5,641 nt of DNA from Acidobacteriota bacterium (GTDB lineage Bacteria > Acidobacteriota > Thermoanaerobaculia > Multivoradales > JAHEKO01): positions 1 to 5,641 of the forward strand of contig JAHEKO010000274.1 of the NCBI GenBank assembly GCA_024638355.1, written 5' to 3'. The notes below the pieces were generated by a model that saw only the letters and a program-made list of their open reading frames with translations, searched no databases and was not told the origin of the DNA. Position 1 is the stretch's first letter. Each line of letters starts with the position of its first letter. Positions 5,566-5,641 of this stretch are shown in pieces. A program made the position numbers and the translations under genes.

Positions 5566-5641
5566 TGGGGCGTCGCCAAGTGGTTAAGGCACCGGACTTT
5601 GGATCCGGCATTCGGAGGTTCGAATCCTCCCGCCCCAGCCA
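5566..5641 (+). tRNA. tRNA-Gln (anticodon TTG)
   Basis: This is a complete 76-nt tRNA ending exactly at the window edge with an encoded CCA. The acceptor TGGGGCG pairs with CGCCCCA (U1-A72, discriminator G73). The D arm has GCC/GGC around AAGTGGTTAA. The anticodon stem CCGGA/TCCGG encloses loop CTTTGGA with anticodon TTG, read as Gln CAA/CAG. The variable loop is CATTC, and the T arm GGAGG/CCTCC encloses TTCGAAT. The U1-A72 pair and G73 are the known bacterial tRNA-Gln features. It starts 30 bp after the spoVG stop. Only a poor -10-like TAGATT (5541-5546) without a -35 is visible, so it is probably cut from the operon transcript. Confidence 0.97.

Overview
This is a high-G+C window (strong G/C bias at third codon positions throughout) from a Gram-negative, diderm bacterium. 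It holds two minus-strand genes, five plus-strand genes including a tRNA, and very little non-coding DNA. A LolB-like lipoprotein next to ispE, a SpoVG homologue in the same cluster, and a stand-alone MshEN/GspE-N protein together suggest Acidobacteriota (for example Thermoanaerobaculia-like lineages) or a myxobacterial/deltaproteobacterial relative. This placement is inference; no rRNA or species marker is present.

Left side, minus strand (about 1-1477): the first 40 codons of an HU/IHF-family DNA-binding protein run off the left edge. Upstream of it lies a 430-aa protein with an N-terminal MshEN (c-di-GMP-binding type) domain, a long Pro/Glu-rich linker and a C-terminal domain that looks GAF-like. 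It has no secretion ATPase. A 130-bp divergent region (1478-1607) carries a very good sigma70-type promoter for the minus strand. A weaker overlapping plus-strand promoter would make the TPR mRNA essentially leaderless.

Right side, plus strand (1608-5641): a secreted 630-aa TPR protein, a LolB/LolA-fold-like outer-membrane lipoprotein, IspE (CDP-ME kinase of the MEP isoprenoid pathway), SpoVG with an unusual C-terminal tail, and tRNA-Gln(TTG). All are tightly spaced or overlapping and probably form one operon. The order blends two known neighbourhoods: TPR-lolB-ispE-tRNA-Gln-prs of Gammaproteobacteria and ispE-...-spoVG-...-prs-ctc-pth of Bacillus. prs would therefore be expected just beyond the right edge.

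I see no mobile element, CRISPR array, phage gene or clear new system; most of the window is housekeeping. The points most worth a second look are a promoter-like element embedded in ispE in a patch of atypical codons, the ATPase-free MshEN protein, the SpoVG tail, and the shared divergent promoter region.
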